The position numbers were made by a program, and so were the translations under genes. This document shows, piece by piece, positions 19,029-29,359 of a stretch of 64,000 nt of DNA. The notes beneath the pieces are model-generated. The model worked only from the letters and a program-made list of their open reading frames with translations. It searched no databases and was not told where the DNA came from. The DNA is from Pseudomonas sp. B33.4 (GTDB lineage: Bacteria; Pseudomonadota; Gammaproteobacteria; Pseudomonadales; Pseudomonadaceae), in NCBI RefSeq assembly GCF_034555375.1, contig NZ_CP140706.1, positions 5,555,001-5,619,000 of the forward strand. Direction: 5' to 3'. Numbering within the stretch: position 1 is the stretch's first letter; every line of letters starts with the position of its first letter.

Positions 19029-19925
19029 ATGACTGCCAAGACCTCCCCCGCCTACATCGGCCGCTTCGCCCCAACCCCCAGTGGCCATTTGCACTTCGGT
19101 TCGCTGGTCGCCGCCCTCGCCTCTTACCTCGACGCGCGTTCGGTCGGCGGTCGCTGGCTGGTGCGCATGGAAGATCTCGATCCGCCCCGCGAAGAACCCG
19201 GTGCGCAGACGGCGATCCTCAAGGCGCTGGAAAGTTACGGCTTTGAATGGGACGGCGAGATGGTGCGCCAGAGCGATCGGCACGATGCCTACGCCGAAGT
19301 GCTCAATAGCCTGTTCAATCACGGTCTGGCGTACGCCTGCACCTGTTCGCGTAAACAGCTCGAACCTTACAACGGCATCTATCCGGGCCTGTGCCGCAAT
19401 GCCGGCCACGACCAGCAGAATGCGGCCATCCGCCTGCGTGTGCCTGAACTGGAATATCACTTCATCGACCGCGTCCAGGGCGAGTACCGCCAGCATCTGG
19501 GGCGCGACGTCGGCGATTTCGTGATCCGTCGCCGCGACGGCCTCTACGCCTACCAATTGGCCGTGGTGCTCGACGATGCCTGGCAAGGCATCACCGACAT
19601 CGTCCGCGGTGCCGACCTGCTCGACTCGACACCGCGCCAGCTCTATCTGCAGGAATTGCTGGGAATGCGCCAGCCGCGTTACTTGCACCTGCCGCTGATT
19701 ACCCAACCGGACGGCAACAAGCTCGGCAAGTCCTACCGCTCGCCGCCGCTTGAAGCGGATCAAGCCACGCCATTGTTACTGCGAGCCCTGCGCGCCTTGG
19801 GGCAAAATCCCGGCGCCGAACTGGCCTATGCCTCGCCACAAGAAGTGCTGGCCTGGGGCTGCGCGCACTGGGATGCCAGCAAGATCCCGCGCACACTGAC
19901 CCTGCCCGAGGCGCAACTGCTATGA
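19029..19925 (+). CDS. gluQ: Glutamyl-Q tRNA(Asp) synthetase
   Basis: 298 residues, about the length of a class I glutamyl-tRNA synthetase without its anticodon-binding domain. The HIGH-like motif is in RFAPTPSGHLHFGSL and the KMSKS-like motif is GNKLGKS. Zinc ligands are in CTCSRKQLEPY and the CRN segment after it. The enzyme attaches glutamate to queuosine in the anticodon of tRNA(Asp). It sits downstream of dksA as in many gammaproteobacteria, but a terminator and a REP element separate the two here. Confidence 0.96.
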   Translation: MTAKTSPAYIGRFAPTPSGHLHFGSLVAALASYLDARSVGGRWLVRMEDLDPPREEPGAQTAILKALESYGFEWDGEMVRQSDRHDAYAEVLNSLFNHGLAYACTCSRKQLEPYNGIYPGLCRNAGHDQQNAAIRLRVPELEYHFIDRVQGEYRQHLGRDVGDFVIRRRDGLYAYQLAVVLDDAWQGITDIVRGADLLDSTPRQLYLQELLGMRQPRYLHLPLITQPDGNKLGKSYRSPPLEADQATPLLLRALRALGQNPGAELAYASPQEVLAWGCAHWDASKIPRTLTLPEAQLL

Positions 19926-20002
19926 CGACACTTGCAGTCGTGCGCCCATCCGTTACCATCGCCGCACGTTTTCGGGCACGCGCATAAAAAAGAGAGGCCG
20001 GG

Positions 20003-20179
20003 ATGTACATCTATCGCTTGGTCCTGCTTTTAGTCGTGGGGATCTACCTGTTTTCCCCTGCCATCATGGATTGGTGGATCGACGCTACGGGCGCCTGGTA
20101 TCGCCCCTATCTGCTCTGGCTGATCCTGATTGTCGTAACCTTCATCCTGCAGAGCCAAAAAGATGCCGATGAGCTTTAG
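20003..20179 (+). CDS. cbrX: Small membrane protein CbrX
   Basis: 58 residues, MYIYRLVLLLVVGIYLFSPA at the start, with two hydrophobic segments (about 3-22 and 36-52) and a charged tail. A good ribosome site AGAGAGG lies nine bases before the ATG. Its last 17 bases overlap the cbrA start, so cbrA translation is probably coupled to it. In P. putida a small gene at this place, cbrX, is cotranscribed with cbrA. The function beyond coupling is unknown. Confidence 0.85.
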   Translation: MYIYRLVLLLVVGIYLFSPAIMDWWIDATGAWYRPYLLWLILIVVTFILQSQKDADEL

Positions 20180-23117
20180 CCTGACCCAGATGATCCTGGT
20201 CAGCGCCGCGTACCTGGCGGTGCTGTTCGGCGTTGCCTGGATCAGCGAACGGGGCATGATCCCGCGCGCGATCATTCGCCACCCGTTGACCTACACCTTG
20301 TCGCTGGGGGTTTACGCCAGTGCGTGGGCGTTCTACGGCACGGTGGGGCTTGCCTATCAGTACGGCTACGGCTTTCTTTCCAGTTATCTCGGTGTGTCCG
20401 GCGCGTTTCTGCTGGCGCCGGTGCTGCTTTATCCGATCCTGAAAATCACCCGCACCTATCAACTGTCGTCATTGGCCGATCTGTTCGCGTTCCGCTTTCG
20501 CAGCACCTGGGCCGGCGCACTGACTACGATTTTCATGCTGATCGGCGTACTGCCGCTGTTGGCGTTGCAGATTCAGGCAGTGGCCGACTCCATCGGCATC
20601 CTCACGGGAGAACCCATCCAGAGCCGCGTGGCTTTGGCGTTCTGTGCGCTGATCATTCTGTTCACGATCTTCTTTGGCTCTCGGCATATCGCTACGCGTG
20701 AAAAACACGAAGGGCTGGTCTTCGCGATTGCCTTTGAATCGGTGATCAAACTGGTCGCCCTTGGCGGCGTCGGTCTGTACGCGTTGTACGGCGTATTCGA
20801 CGGCCCGCAACAGCTTGAATTGTGGCTGCTGCAGAACCAGACCGCCCTCGCCGCTTTGCACACGCCGTTGCAGGAAGGCCCTTGGCGCACACTGCTGTTG
20901 GTGTTTTTCGCCTCGGCGATCGTGATGCCGCACATGTACCACATGACCTTTACCGAAAACCTCAACCCGCGCTCACTGGTCAGCGCCAGTTGGGGTTTGC
21001 CGCTGTTCCTGCTGCTGATGAGTCTGGCAGTACCGCTGATCTTGTGGGCTGGCCTGAAACTCGGCGCCACGACCAACCCGGAATATTTCACCCTCGGCAT
21101 CGGCATCGCCGCCAACAGCAAACCGCTGGCGTTGCTGGCTTACGTCGGTGGCTTATCGGCGGCCAGCGGATTGATCATTGTGACCACGCTCGCGCTGTCG
21201 GGCATGGCGCTGAACCACTTGGTGTTACCGCTCTATCAGCCGCCGGCCGAAGGCAATATCTACCGCTGGCTGAAATGGACCCGCCGGGCGCTGATCGTCG
21301 CGATCATCATGGCCGGTTTCGGCTTCTACCTGATGCTCGGCGCCGAGCAGGATCTGGCCAACCTCGGCATCGTCGCGTTTGTCGCGACCCTGCAATTCCT
21401 GCCCGGTGTGTTGTCGGTACTGTACTGGCCGACCGCCAACCGTCGCGGCTTTATCGCCGGTCTGCTGGCGGGCATTATGGTCTGGGTAGTGACCATGCTG
21501 CTGCCGCTGGTCGGCAATCTGCAGGGTTTCTACATCCCGCTGCTGAACATGATTTACGTGCTCGACGACACCAGTTGGCACATGGCTGCAATCGCCTCGC
21601 TGGCTGCAAACGTCTTGATGTTCACTCTGATCTCGCTGTTCACCAACGCCAGCCCCGAAGAAGCCAGCGCCGCCGAAGCCTGCGCTGTGGATAACGTTCG
21701 TCGCCCGCAGCGGCGTGAGCTGCACGCGGCCTCGCCACAGGAGTTCGCCACACAACTGGCGAAACCGTTGGGCGCCAAGGCTGCGCAGAAAGAAGTCGAA
21801 CAAGCGTTGCGTGATCTCTATCTGCCATTCGACGAGCGCCGCCCTTATGCTCTGCGCCGTTTGCGTGACCGAATCGAAGCCAACCTCTCTGGCCTGATGG
21901 GCCCGAGCGTGGCCCAGGACATGGTCGAAACCTTCCTGCCTTATAAGGCGGGCGGCGAAAACTATGTTACCGAAGACATCCATTTCATCGAAAGCCGCCT
22001 CGAGGATTACCACTCGCGCCTTACAGGTTTAGCCGCCGAACTCGATGCCTTGCGCCGTTACCACCGCCAGACCCTGCAGGAACTGCCGATGGGCGTTTGC
22101 TCGCTGGCCAAGGATCAAGAGATCCTGATGTGGAACAAGGCCATGGAAGAACTCACCGGGATCGCCGCGCAGCGTGTGGTCGGTTCGCGCCTGAGCACCA
22201 TCGGCGAGCCGTGGAAAGAATTGTTGCAAGGTTTCATCAATCTGCCCGACGAGCATTTGCACAAACAGCATCTGGCCCTCGACGGCCAGACCCGCTGGCT
22301 GAACCTGCACAAAGCGGCGATTGATGAACCGCTCGCTCCGGGTAACAGCGGTCTGGTGTTACTGGTAGAGGATTTGACCGAAACGCAGATGCTCGAAGAC
22401 AAACTGGTGCACTCCGAACGGCTGGCGAGCATTGGTCGTCTCGCGGCGGGAGTTGCCCACGAAATCGGCAACCCGGTCACCGGCATCGCCTGTCTGGCGC
22501 AAAACCTGCGCGAGGAGCGCGAAGAAGACGACGAACTGACGGAAATCAGCGGGCAGATTCTCGAACAGACCAAACGCATATCGCGCATCGTCCAGTCGCT
22601 GATGAGTTTCGCCCACGCCGGCAGCCATCAGCACAGTGACGAGCCCGTTTGCCTGGCGGAAGTGGCGCAGGATGCGATTGGCCTGCTGGCGCTGAACCGG
22701 CGCAATTTCGAAGTGCAGTTCTACAACCTGTGCGATCCGGATCACTGGGTCGAAGGCGACCCGCAGCGGCTCGCTCAGGTCTTGATCAATCTGCTCTCCA
22801 ACGCCCGCGACGCCTCGCCGCCGCACAGTGCGGTACGGGTCAAGAGCGAAGCCGGCGAACACACGGTCGATCTGATCGTCGAGGACGAAGGCAGCGGTAT
22901 TCCGAAGAACATCATGGACCGATTGTTCGAACCCTTCTTCACCACCAAGGATCCTGGCGAAGGCACCGGTCTGGGCCTTGCACTGGTCTATTCCATCGTT
23001 GAAGAGCATTATGGACAAATCACCATCGACAGCCCGGCTGATGTACAAAGCCAACGCGGCACCCGTATCCGGGTGACCTTACCGCGTCATGTCGAAGCGA
23101 CGTCCGCTGTGAACTGA
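20163..23117 (+). CDS. cbrA: Sensor histidine kinase CbrA with SLC5 transporter-like domain
   Basis: 984 residues. The N-terminal half (about 1-510) is a sodium/solute symporter (SLC5) fold with about 13 membrane segments. A cytoplasmic linker with STAC-like helices, a PAS domain (about 635-745) and the kinase core follow. The phosphorylated histidine is His766 in [15 protein letters not shown]-site boxes are [16 protein letters not shown] and [11 protein letters not shown]. It phosphorylates CbrB in response to carbon/nitrogen balance; histidine transport by the symporter domain has been reported for relatives. The ATG at 20163 overlaps cbrX; a second ATG at 20169 is equally possible. Confidence 0.96.
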   Translation: MPMSFSLTQMILVSAAYLAVLFGVAWISERGMIPRAIIRHPLTYTLSLGVYASAWAFYGTVGLAYQYGYGFLSSYLGVSGAFLLAPVLLYPILKITRTYQLSSLADLFAFRFRSTWAGALTTIFMLIGVLPLLALQIQAVADSIGILTGEPIQSRVALAFCALIILFTIFFGSRHIATREKHEGLVFAIAFESVIKLVALGGVGLYALYGVFDGPQQLELWLLQNQTALAALHTPLQEGPWRTLLLVFFASAIVMPHMYHMTFTENLNPRSLVSASWGLPLFLLLMSLAVPLILWAGLKLGATTNPEYFTLGIGIAANSKPLALLAYVGGLSAASGLIIVTTLALSGMALNHLVLPLYQPPAEGNIYRWLKWTRRALIVAIIMAGFGFYLMLGAEQDLANLGIVAFVATLQFLPGVLSVLYWPTANRRGFIAGLLAGIMVWVVTMLLPLVGNLQGFYIPLLNMIYVLDDTSWHMAAIASLAANVLMFTLISLFTNASPEEASAAEACAVDNVRRPQRRELHAASPQEFATQLAKPLGAKAAQKEVEQALRDLYLPFDERRPYALRRLRDRIEANLSGLMGPSVAQDMVETFLPYKAGGENYVTEDIHFIESRLEDYHSRLTGLAAELDALRRYHRQTLQELPMGVCSLAKDQEILMWNKAMEELTGIAAQRVVGSRLSTIGEPWKELLQGFINLPDEHLHKQHLALDGQTRWLNLHKAAIDEPLAPGNSGLVLLVEDLTETQMLEDKLVHSERLASIGRLAAGVAHEIGNPVTGIACLAQNLREEREEDDELTEISGQILEQTKRISRIVQSLMSFAHAGSHQHSDEPVCLAEVAQDAIGLLALNRRNFEVQFYNLCDPDHWVEGDPQRLAQVLINLLSNARDASPPHSAVRVKSEAGEHTVDLIVEDEGSGIPKNIMDRLFEPFFTTKDPGEGTGLGLALVYSIVEEHYGQITIDSPADVQSQRGTRIRVTLPRHVEATSAVN

Positions 23118-23139
23118 GACCGTCGAGAGTATCGAATCA

Positions 23140-24576
23140 ATGCCGCACATTTTGATCGTCGAAGACGAAACAATTATCCGCTCCGCCTTGCGCCGCCTGC
23201 TGGAACGCAATCAGTACCAGGTCAGCGAAGCCGGTTCAGTGCAGGAAGCACAAGAACGCTTCACCATTCCTACGTTCGATCTGATCGTCAGCGATCTGCG
23301 TTTGCCGGGCGCTCCGGGCACCGAGCTGATCAAGCTCGGCCAGGGCACACCGGTGCTGATCATGACCAGTTACGCCAGCCTGCGTTCGGCGGTCGACTCG
23401 ATGAAGATGGGCGCGGTGGACTACATCGCCAAGCCTTTCGACCACGATGAAATGCTTCAGGCTGTCGCGCGGATCCTGCGTGATCGCCAATCGGCCCCGA
23501 CTGCCGGCGAAGCGGTTGCCAGCAAACCGGCCAATGGCAGCGGCAAATCCGCCGTCGACAACAGTAATGGCGAGATCGGCATCATCGGCTCCTGCCCGCC
23601 GATGCAGGATCTGTACAGCAAGATCCGCAAGGTCGCGCCGACCGATTCCAATGTGTTGATCCAGGGCGAATCCGGCACCGGTAAAGAACTGGTGGCCCGC
23701 GCCCTGCACAACCTGTCGAAACGTGCCAAGGCACCGATGATTTCGGTGAACTGCGCGGCCATTCCGGAAAGCCTGATCGAGTCCGAGCTGTTCGGCCACG
23801 AGAAAGGTGCATTCACCGGCGCCAGCGCCGGGCGTGCCGGTCTGGTCGAAGCGGCGGACGGCGGCACGTTGTTCCTCGACGAAATCGGCGAACTGCCGCT
23901 GGAAGCTCAGGCTCGCCTGCTGCGTGTGTTGCAGGAAGGTGAAATTCGCCGTGTTGGCTCGGTGCAGTCGCAGAAGGTCGATGTACGCCTGATCGCGGCC
24001 ACTCACCGGGATCTCAAGAGTCTGGCGAAAATCGGCCAGTTCCGCGAAGACCTTTATTACCGTCTGCACGTGATCGCGCTGAAATTGCCGGCCCTGCGTG
24101 AGCGCGGCGCCGACGTCAACGAAATCGCCAACGCCTTCCTTGCTCGCCAGAGTGCGCGCATCAACCGTACCGACCTGAAGTTTGCCGCGGATGCCGAACA
24201 GGCGATCCGGCATTATTCCTGGCCGGGTAACGTGCGTGAACTGGAGAACGCAGTCGAGCGCGCGGTGATTCTAAGCGAAAGCCCGGAAATCTCGGCCGAC
24301 CTGCTGGGCATCGACATTGAGCTGAGCGATCTGGAAGACGACGAGTTCATCGGCCTGCCGCCACAAACGGCGGGTAACGCCAGCAACAGCAGCCATGAGC
24401 CGACCGAAGACCTGTCGCTGGAAGACTACTTCCAGCACTTCGTCCTCGAGCATCAGGACCACATGACCGAGACCGAACTGGCGCGCAAACTGGGCGTCAG
24501 CCGTAAATGCCTGTGGGAGCGCCGTCAGCGTCTGGGCATCCCGCGACGCAAGACCGGGGTCGCCAGCGAGAGCTGA
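23140..24576 (+). CDS. cbrB: NtrC-family response regulator CbrB
   Basis: 478 residues. The receiver domain (1-120) has the acidic pair in VEDE and the phospho-acceptor Asp52 in SDLRLPG. The AAA+ domain (about 145-385) has Walker A GESGTGKE at 176-183, the sigma54 contact loop GAFTGA and Walker [15 protein letters not shown] Fis-type helix-turn-helix is at the end ([20 protein letters not shown]). It activates sigma54 promoters, above all crcZ, located directly downstream. It lies 22 bases after cbrA on the same strand. Confidence 0.97.
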   Translation: MPHILIVEDETIIRSALRRLLERNQYQVSEAGSVQEAQERFTIPTFDLIVSDLRLPGAPGTELIKLGQGTPVLIMTSYASLRSAVDSMKMGAVDYIAKPFDHDEMLQAVARILRDRQSAPTAGEAVASKPANGSGKSAVDNSNGEIGIIGSCPPMQDLYSKIRKVAPTDSNVLIQGESGTGKELVARALHNLSKRAKAPMISVNCAAIPESLIESELFGHEKGAFTGASAGRAGLVEAADGGTLFLDEIGELPLEAQARLLRVLQEGEIRRVGSVQSQKVDVRLIAATHRDLKSLAKIGQFREDLYYRLHVIALKLPALRERGADVNEIANAFLARQSARINRTDLKFAADAEQAIRHYSWPGNVRELENAVERAVILSESPEISADLLGIDIELSDLEDDEFIGLPPQTAGNASNSSHEPTEDLSLEDYFQHFVLEHQDHMTETELARKLGVSRKCLWERRQRLGIPRRKTGVASES

Positions 24577-24578
24577 AC

Positions 24579-24649
24579 GTTACCTGTCGAGTGCGCGGGT
24601 AACGCTTGAAGATGTGAAAAAACTGTTACCTCAGTCCTTTCACGTAACA
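24579..24649 (+). promoter_or_regulatory. CbrB binding sites upstream of crcZ
   Basis: Two inverted repeats match the CbrB type TGTTAC-spacer-GTAACA. One has arms GTTAC at 24579 and GTAAC at 24599; the other has TGTTAC at 24624 and GTAACA at 24644. A further GTAAC half site lies in the terminator loop at 24666. They are 100-170 bases upstream of the sigma54 promoter, a normal enhancer distance. Confidence 0.8.
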
Positions 24650-24650
24650 G

Positions 24651-24688
24651 AAGCCGGGGTTATCGGTAACGAAACCCCGGCTTTTTTT
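24651..24688 (+). terminator. Terminator after cbrB
   Basis: An 11-base stem AAGCCGGGGTT / AACCCCGGCTT with an 11-base loop is followed by a T run. It separates cbrB from crcZ. Confidence 0.85.
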
Positions 24689-24747
24689 CGTCCCGAGAAA
24701 ACGGTTATATCGACCTAACCCTTTGTTTTACTGGGTTTCGCAAAAGT

Positions 24748-24763
24748 TGGCACGTCCCCTGCT
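24748..24763 (+). promoter_or_regulatory. Sigma54 promoter of crcZ
   Basis: TGGCACG, four bases, then CTGCT: the -24 GG and -12 GC are correctly spaced. Transcription should start near 24773. Confidence 0.88.
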
Positions 24764-24772
24764 ATATGTTTG

Positions 24773-25142
24773 GTACAAGAACAATAACAAGCAATGCACA
24801 AGACAATAAAAATAAGACGAATCGACTCACGCACAATAAAAACAAGACGGCGAGAGGCGCAGCTAACTGATTCTTTTGGAGAGGCGTTGTATTTGGGGCT
24901 TGCCCCACGACCAGGCCGAGAACAACAAAAACTGTCCTAAGACAGAGCCTGTACTGGTTGGATCGTAAGATCACTGCAATTCAGCGACCAAAGCAATCCG
25001 TTTGCTCTTGGCTCCCGATTGGGAGGGTCACGAAGGAAACACTTCGTGGCGAGGGCACTCAACAAAAACAAGAAGCCCGAATCAATAATAAAAAGAGCAC
25101 GCAACTACTTCTTGGGGAGCTTCGGCTCCCCTTGTAGTTTCT
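24773..25142 (+). ncRNA. crcZ: CrcZ regulatory RNA, decoy for Hfq/Crc
   Basis: About 370 bases run from the predicted sigma54 start to a terminator (GGGGAGC, TTCG, GCTCCCC at 25114-25131 with outer pairing AACTAC/GTAGTT). Six A-rich motifs of the AAnAAnAA type lie at about 24776-24790, 24801-24817, 24831-24846, 24920-24931, 25060-25075 and 25082-25095. Such motifs bind Hfq together with Crc, so the RNA relieves catabolite repression of translation. Position between cbrB and pcnB matches crcZ in other pseudomonads. Confidence 0.93.
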
Positions 25143-25241
25143 CCCTTCTGTAAAAAACTCCCTGCTTTACCCCGCTTCACCCTTGTAGCTTGCGGCTTTC
25201 AGCTCGAAACTGCTGTCTCCTACACCATCCCCCGACTAAAT

Positions 25242-25249
25242 GCTAGAAT
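25242..25249 (+). promoter_or_regulatory. Candidate extended -10 for pcnB
   Basis: TGCTAGAAT-like extended -10 (TAGAAT at 25244-25249), about 60 bases before the pcnB ATG. I find no clear -35. Confidence 0.35.
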
Positions 25250-25310
25250 CTGCGCCCATCATGCGGTCATTCTTTGGTATGGCCGAACATTCCTTCAAAC
25301 AGTGCATCCC

Positions 25311-26714
25311 ATGCTGAAGAAGTTGTTCCAGTCATTCCGAGCTCCCGTGCGTCGTACGCAACACATCCGCAGCACCCCTGAAGTGCTCAACAGCGGCCAA
25401 CATTCGCTGCAGAAAACGCAATTCAGCCGCTATGCGGTGAATATCGTCGAACGCCTGCAAGGGGCCGGTTACCAGGCTTATCTGGTCGGCGGTTGCGTGC
25501 GTGACATGCTGCTGGGCATCACGCCCAAGGATTTCGACGTCGCCACCAGCGCCACCCCCGAGCAAGTCCGTGCCGAATTCCGCAATGCGCGGATCATCGG
25601 CCGTCGCTTCAAACTGGTGCACATCCATTTCGGTCGCGAAATCATTGAAGTCGCGACCTTCCGCGCCAACCACCCGCAAAACGAAGACGACGAGGACAGC
25701 AACCAGTCTTCGCGTAACGAAAGCGGGCGGATTCTGCGCGACAACGTTTACGGCACGCTGGAAGAAGACGCGCAACGCCGCGACTTCACCATCAACGCCC
25801 TGTATTACGATCCGGTCAGCGAGCGCATTCTCGATTACGCCAACGGCGTACACGACATCCGCAACCACCTGATCCGTCTGATCGGCGACCCGAAGCAGCG
25901 CTACCAGGAAGACCCTGTGCGCATGCTGCGCGCCGTGCGTTTCGCCGCCAAGCTCAACTTCGGCATCGAAAAGCACACCGTGCAACCGATCCGCGAACTG
26001 GCGCCGATGCTGCGCGAAATCCCGTCGGCACGACTGTTCGAAGAAGTGCTCAAGCTATTCCTCTCGGGCCACGGCGCGATCACTTTCGAAATGCTGGTCG
26101 ACCTGCAACTGTTCGCCCCGCTGTTCCCGGCCAGTGCCGATGCGCTGGAACACAACCCGGAATACACCCACACGCTGATCAGCGAAGCGCTGACCAACAC
26201 TGACCTGCGCATCAAGCAGAACAAACCGGTGACCCCGGCGTTCCTGTTTGCCGCGCTGCTGTGGCCTGCTCTGCCGGCCCGCGTATTGCGCCTGCAAGAG
26301 CGCGGCATGCCGCCGATCCCGGCGATGCAGGAAGGCGCCCACGAGCTGATCGCCGAACAGTGCCAGCGCATTGCGATTCCAAAACGTTTCACCATGCCGA
26401 TCCGCGAGATCTGGGACATGCAGGAACGCCTGCCACGCCGCAGCGGCAAACGCGCCGACCTGTTGCTGGACAACCCGCGTTTCCGCGCTGGCTACGACTT
26501 CCTGTTGCTGCGTGAAAGCGCTGGCGAAGAGACCGATGGCCTCGGCGAATGGTGGACGGACTATCAGGATGCCAACGACAGCGAACGCCGCGACATGATT
26601 CGCGACCTCAGCGGTAAAGGTGATGACGCCAGCGGTGCTCCGCGCAAACGTCGCCGCAGCAGCGGTTCCAAGCGCAAACGCGCCGGCGCACCGAGCGCTT
26701 CGACAGGCGAGTAA
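25311..26714 (+). CDS. pcnB: Polynucleotide adenylyltransferase (poly(A) polymerase I)
   Basis: 467 residues from the ATG at 25311, starting MLKKLFQSF; a GTG at 25302 is in frame but less likely. The nucleotidyltransferase core has VGGCVRDMLLG and the catalytic carboxylates in PKDFDVATSA. The RRDFTINALYYD motif and RFAAKLNFGIEKHT RNA-binding region follow. The C-terminal tail is very basic (KRRRSSGSKRKR). It adds poly(A) tails that mark RNA for decay. It is followed four bases later by folK. Confidence 0.96.
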   Translation: MLKKLFQSFRAPVRRTQHIRSTPEVLNSGQHSLQKTQFSRYAVNIVERLQGAGYQAYLVGGCVRDMLLGITPKDFDVATSATPEQVRAEFRNARIIGRRFKLVHIHFGREIIEVATFRANHPQNEDDEDSNQSSRNESGRILRDNVYGTLEEDAQRRDFTINALYYDPVSERILDYANGVHDIRNHLIRLIGDPKQRYQEDPVRMLRAVRFAAKLNFGIEKHTVQPIRELAPMLREIPSARLFEEVLKLFLSGHGAITFEMLVDLQLFAPLFPASADALEHNPEYTHTLISEALTNTDLRIKQNKPVTPAFLFAALLWPALPARVLRLQERGMPPIPAMQEGAHELIAEQCQRIAIPKRFTMPIREIWDMQERLPRRSGKRADLLLDNPRFRAGYDFLLLRESAGEETDGLGEWWTDYQDANDSERRDMIRDLSGKGDDASGAPRKRRRSSGSKRKRAGAPSASTGE

Positions 26715-26718
26715 AGGC

Positions 26719-27204
26719 ATGGAACGCATCTACATCGGCATGGGCAGCAACCTCGCAGACCCCGCCGAACAATTGCGCAGCGCCGTCGAGGCGCTGGGGC
26801 AATTGCCGCAGACCACGCTGGTTGGCGTTTCGGCCTTCTACCAGAGCGATTCTCTGTTGCCTGGCCAGCCGCGCTACACCAATGCGGTGGCTGCGCTCGA
26901 CAGCTCGCTCGCACCGCTTGAATTGCTTGATGCGTTGCAGGCGATCGAGAATGATCAGGGCCGCGAGCGCCTTGAGCGTTGGGGGCCTCGTACGCTGGAT
27001 CTGGATATTCTGCTGGTCGGCGATCGACTGATCGACGAGCCACGCCTGAAAGTCCCGCATTACCAGATTCAGGAACGTGCGTTCGTGCTCTATCCCCTTG
27101 CCGAACTGGCCCCGCAAGACCTGTGTCTGGCCGATGGCCGCAACCTCTCCGATCTGCTGGCAGCCTGCCCGTTCGTCGGCCTGGAACGCCTCCCCCACGC
27201 CTGA
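26719..27204 (+). CDS. folK: 6-hydroxymethyl-7,8-dihydropterin pyrophosphokinase
   Basis: 161 residues from the ATG at 26719, right after the pcnB stop; longer readings overlap pcnB and are rejected. The signature is RWGPRTLDLDILL with the two magnesium-binding aspartates, and MGSNLADP is near the start. It transfers pyrophosphate from ATP to the pterin, a step of folate synthesis. pcnB-folK-panB-panC is a common order in gammaproteobacteria. Confidence 0.96.
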   Translation: MERIYIGMGSNLADPAEQLRSAVEALGQLPQTTLVGVSAFYQSDSLLPGQPRYTNAVAALDSSLAPLELLDALQAIENDQGRERLERWGPRTLDLDILLVGDRLIDEPRLKVPHYQIQERAFVLYPLAELAPQDLCLADGRNLSDLLAACPFVGLERLPHA

Positions 27205-27215
27205 CATAAATCCCT

Positions 27216-27294
27216 TGTAGGAGCTGCGGAACGCTGCGATCTTTTGATCTTCAAAATCAAGATCAAAAGATCGCAGCGTTCCGCAGCTCCTACA
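27216..27294. repeat. 79-base perfect palindrome repeat (GTAGGAGCTGCGGAACG type)
   Basis: Two perfect 36-base arms begin TGTAGGAGCTGCGGAACGCT and include GCGATCTTTTGATCTT, with a 7-base loop CAAAATC. It differs in sequence from the other REP elements of this window and is a second intergenic repeat family. It could fold into a very stable cruciform or terminate folK transcripts. Confidence 0.88.
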
Positions 27295-27593
27295 GGAATA
27301 GCTTTCCATATCCAGATTTATTGTCGGACAAAAAACCGCCGAATCAGCCCCACCGCGCCGCTGAATCGCATCAGTAACGCCGGTAACACTCCCCTCGTAA
27401 CAATGCGGTAACACACGCAATTGACTTCCTGTTGGCTCATCACGACTATAGGCGTCCCGCTGCCGCCAACCCGGCACATACGGGCGCAATCCAGGCCTTA
27501 TAAGCACGACAAAAGAGCGTGCGCCTGAGTAGATGACGAATCACGCGCGTTACTCGCAGTAGTTTCCAGAGCGCCTGAACGAGGATTTTTTAC
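27295..27593. other. Region upstream of panB with GTAAC direct repeats
   Basis: About 300 bases without a gene. GTAAC occurs four times in the same direction (27374, 27383, 27397, 27408), then TTGACT at about 27421 with a possible but imperfect -10 (GACTAT) 17 bases on. The repeats may be a regulator site. Confidence 0.4.
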
Positions 27594-28394
27594 ATGCCAG
27601 CCATCACCCTGACCACGCTCCAGAGCCTCAAGCAGAAAGGTGAAAAGATCACCATGCTGACCTGCTATGACGCGACCTTCGCCCACGCCTGCAACGAGGC
27701 CGGTGTCGAAGTGCTGCTGGTGGGCGACTCCCTCGGCATGGTCCTGCAAGGTCACGACAGCACCTTGCCGGTGACCACCGCAGAAATGGCCTACCACACT
27801 GCTTGCGTCAAACGCGGCAATACGGATGCCCTGATCCTCGCCGACCTGCCATTCATGGCCAACGCCACCCTCGAACAAACCATGAGCAACAGCGCGATGC
27901 TGATGCAGGCCGGCGCGCACATGATCAAAGTCGAAGGTCAGTTGTGGCTTGCCGAGTCGATCCGTCTGCTCGCCGAGCGCGGCGTACCGGTTTGCGCGCA
28001 CATGGGCCTGACCCCGCAAGCGGTGAACATTCTCGGTGGCTATAAAGTGCAGGGCCGTAACGAGAACCAGGCGCGGCAGATGCGCGCCGATGCGATCTCG
28101 CTGGAACAGGCCGGTGCGGCAATGCTGCTGCTCGAATGTGTGCCGAGCGAGCTGGCCGCCGAAATCAGTCAGGCAGTGAAGATCCCGGTCATTGGCATCG
28201 GCGCCGGTAACGCAACCGACGGCCAGGTTCTGGTACTGCACGATATGCTCGGCCTGTCGATCACTGGCCGCGTGCCGAAATTCGTCAAGAACTTCATGCA
28301 CGGTCAGGACAGCATTCAGTCCGCGCTGAAGGCTTACGTCAACGAAGTCAAAGCCACCACGTTCCCTGGCATCGAACACGGATTCTCTGCATGA
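27594..28394 (+). CDS. panB: 3-methyl-2-oxobutanoate hydroxymethyltransferase
   Basis: 266 residues, a TIM-barrel enzyme that makes ketopantoate from 2-oxoisovalerate, an intermediate of the valine pathway whose genes are also in this window. Motifs: [30 protein letters not shown] with magnesium ligands, and AHMGLTPQ. The stop overlaps panC by 4 bases (ATGA). Confidence 0.97.
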   Translation: MPAITLTTLQSLKQKGEKITMLTCYDATFAHACNEAGVEVLLVGDSLGMVLQGHDSTLPVTTAEMAYHTACVKRGNTDALILADLPFMANATLEQTMSNSAMLMQAGAHMIKVEGQLWLAESIRLLAERGVPVCAHMGLTPQAVNILGGYKVQGRNENQARQMRADAISLEQAGAAMLLLECVPSELAAEISQAVKIPVIGIGAGNATDGQVLVLHDMLGLSITGRVPKFVKNFMHGQDSIQSALKAYVNEVKATTFPGIEHGFSA

Positions 28395-29251
28395 ACACCG
28401 TTAAAACCGTACGCGAACTGCGCGCCGCTATCGCCCGCGCCCGCAGTGAAGGCAAGCGCATCGGCTTTGTGCCGACCATGGGCAACCTGCACAGCGGTCA
28501 CGTTGCACTGATCACCAAAGCCACCCAACGCGTGGATTTCGTGGTCGCGAGTATTTTCGTCAATCCGCTGCAGTTCGGCGCCGGCGAAGACCTCGACAAG
28601 TACCCGCGCACCTTGGCGGCGGATCAGGAGAAACTCCTTGAAGCCGGCTGCTCCCTGCTCTTCGCGCCGACTGTCGAGGAAATGTACCCCGATGGCATGG
28701 CCGGGCAGACCCGGGTCAGCGTGCCGCAACTGTCTGAAGGCCTGTGTGGCGCCAGCCGTCCGGGGCACTTCGAAGGTGTCGCCACCGTGGTCAGCAAGCT
28801 GTTCAACATGGTCCAGCCGGACCTGGCGATTTTCGGCCAGAAGGATTACCAGCAACTGGCGGTGATCCGCGCGCTGGTGCACGACCTGAACATGCCGATC
28901 CAGATCATCGGCGAGCCGACTGTTCGCGCCGCCGACGGCCTGGCGCTGTCATCGCGCAATGGTTTCCTCAGCGAAGAACAACGTGCGGTGGCACCGGTGG
29001 TTTATCGCAGCCTCAGCAATATTGCCGAGTCGATCAAGCAAGGCGAACGGGATTTCCCGGCGCTGATCAGTGCCCAGGTGCAGCAACTGGAAGCGGCAGG
29101 CCTGCGCCCGGACTACCTGGAAATCCGCCACGCCTTGACCTTGCGTCCGGCAACGGCTGAAGACCGTGATCTGGTGATTCTGGTGGCCGCGTTCCTCGGC
29201 ACCACGCGGTTGATCGATAACCTGCACCTGAATCTCGATACCCCGGTTTAA
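28391..29251 (+). CDS. panC: Pantothenate synthetase
   Basis: 286 residues. Joins pantoate and beta-alanine using ATP. The class I nucleotidyl site is [14 protein letters not shown] (a HIGH-type motif), and the KMSKS-like segment is [14 protein letters not shown]. Overlaps panB by 4 bases. panD, which supplies beta-alanine, follows after a REP element. Confidence 0.97.
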   Translation: MNTVKTVRELRAAIARARSEGKRIGFVPTMGNLHSGHVALITKATQRVDFVVASIFVNPLQFGAGEDLDKYPRTLAADQEKLLEAGCSLLFAPTVEEMYPDGMAGQTRVSVPQLSEGLCGASRPGHFEGVATVVSKLFNMVQPDLAIFGQKDYQQLAVIRALVHDLNMPIQIIGEPTVRAADGLALSSRNGFLSEEQRAVAPVVYRSLSNIAESIKQGERDFPALISAQVQQLEAAGLRPDYLEIRHALTLRPATAEDRDLVILVAAFLGTTRLIDNLHLNLDTPV

Positions 29252-29269
29252 AGACACCGCAATACCCCC

Positions 29270-29359
29270 TGTAGGAGTGAGCCTGCTCGCGATAGCGGTG
29301 TGTCAGTCAGCATTAGTGTTGAATGACACACCGCTATCGCGAGCAGGCTCACTCCTACA
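29270..29359. repeat. REP palindrome pair (GTAGGAGTGAGC type)
   Basis: Intact inverted doublet between panC and panD. The arms extend through CGATAGCGGTGTGTC with a centre near CAGCATTAGTGTTG. Almost the same sequence occurs at 18900 and 49578. Confidence 0.9.

Noticed and set aside
24762..24974. 70-codon open frame inside crcZ on the minus strand
   Set aside because: It lies within the structured RNA and has no ribosome site or homology that I recognise.
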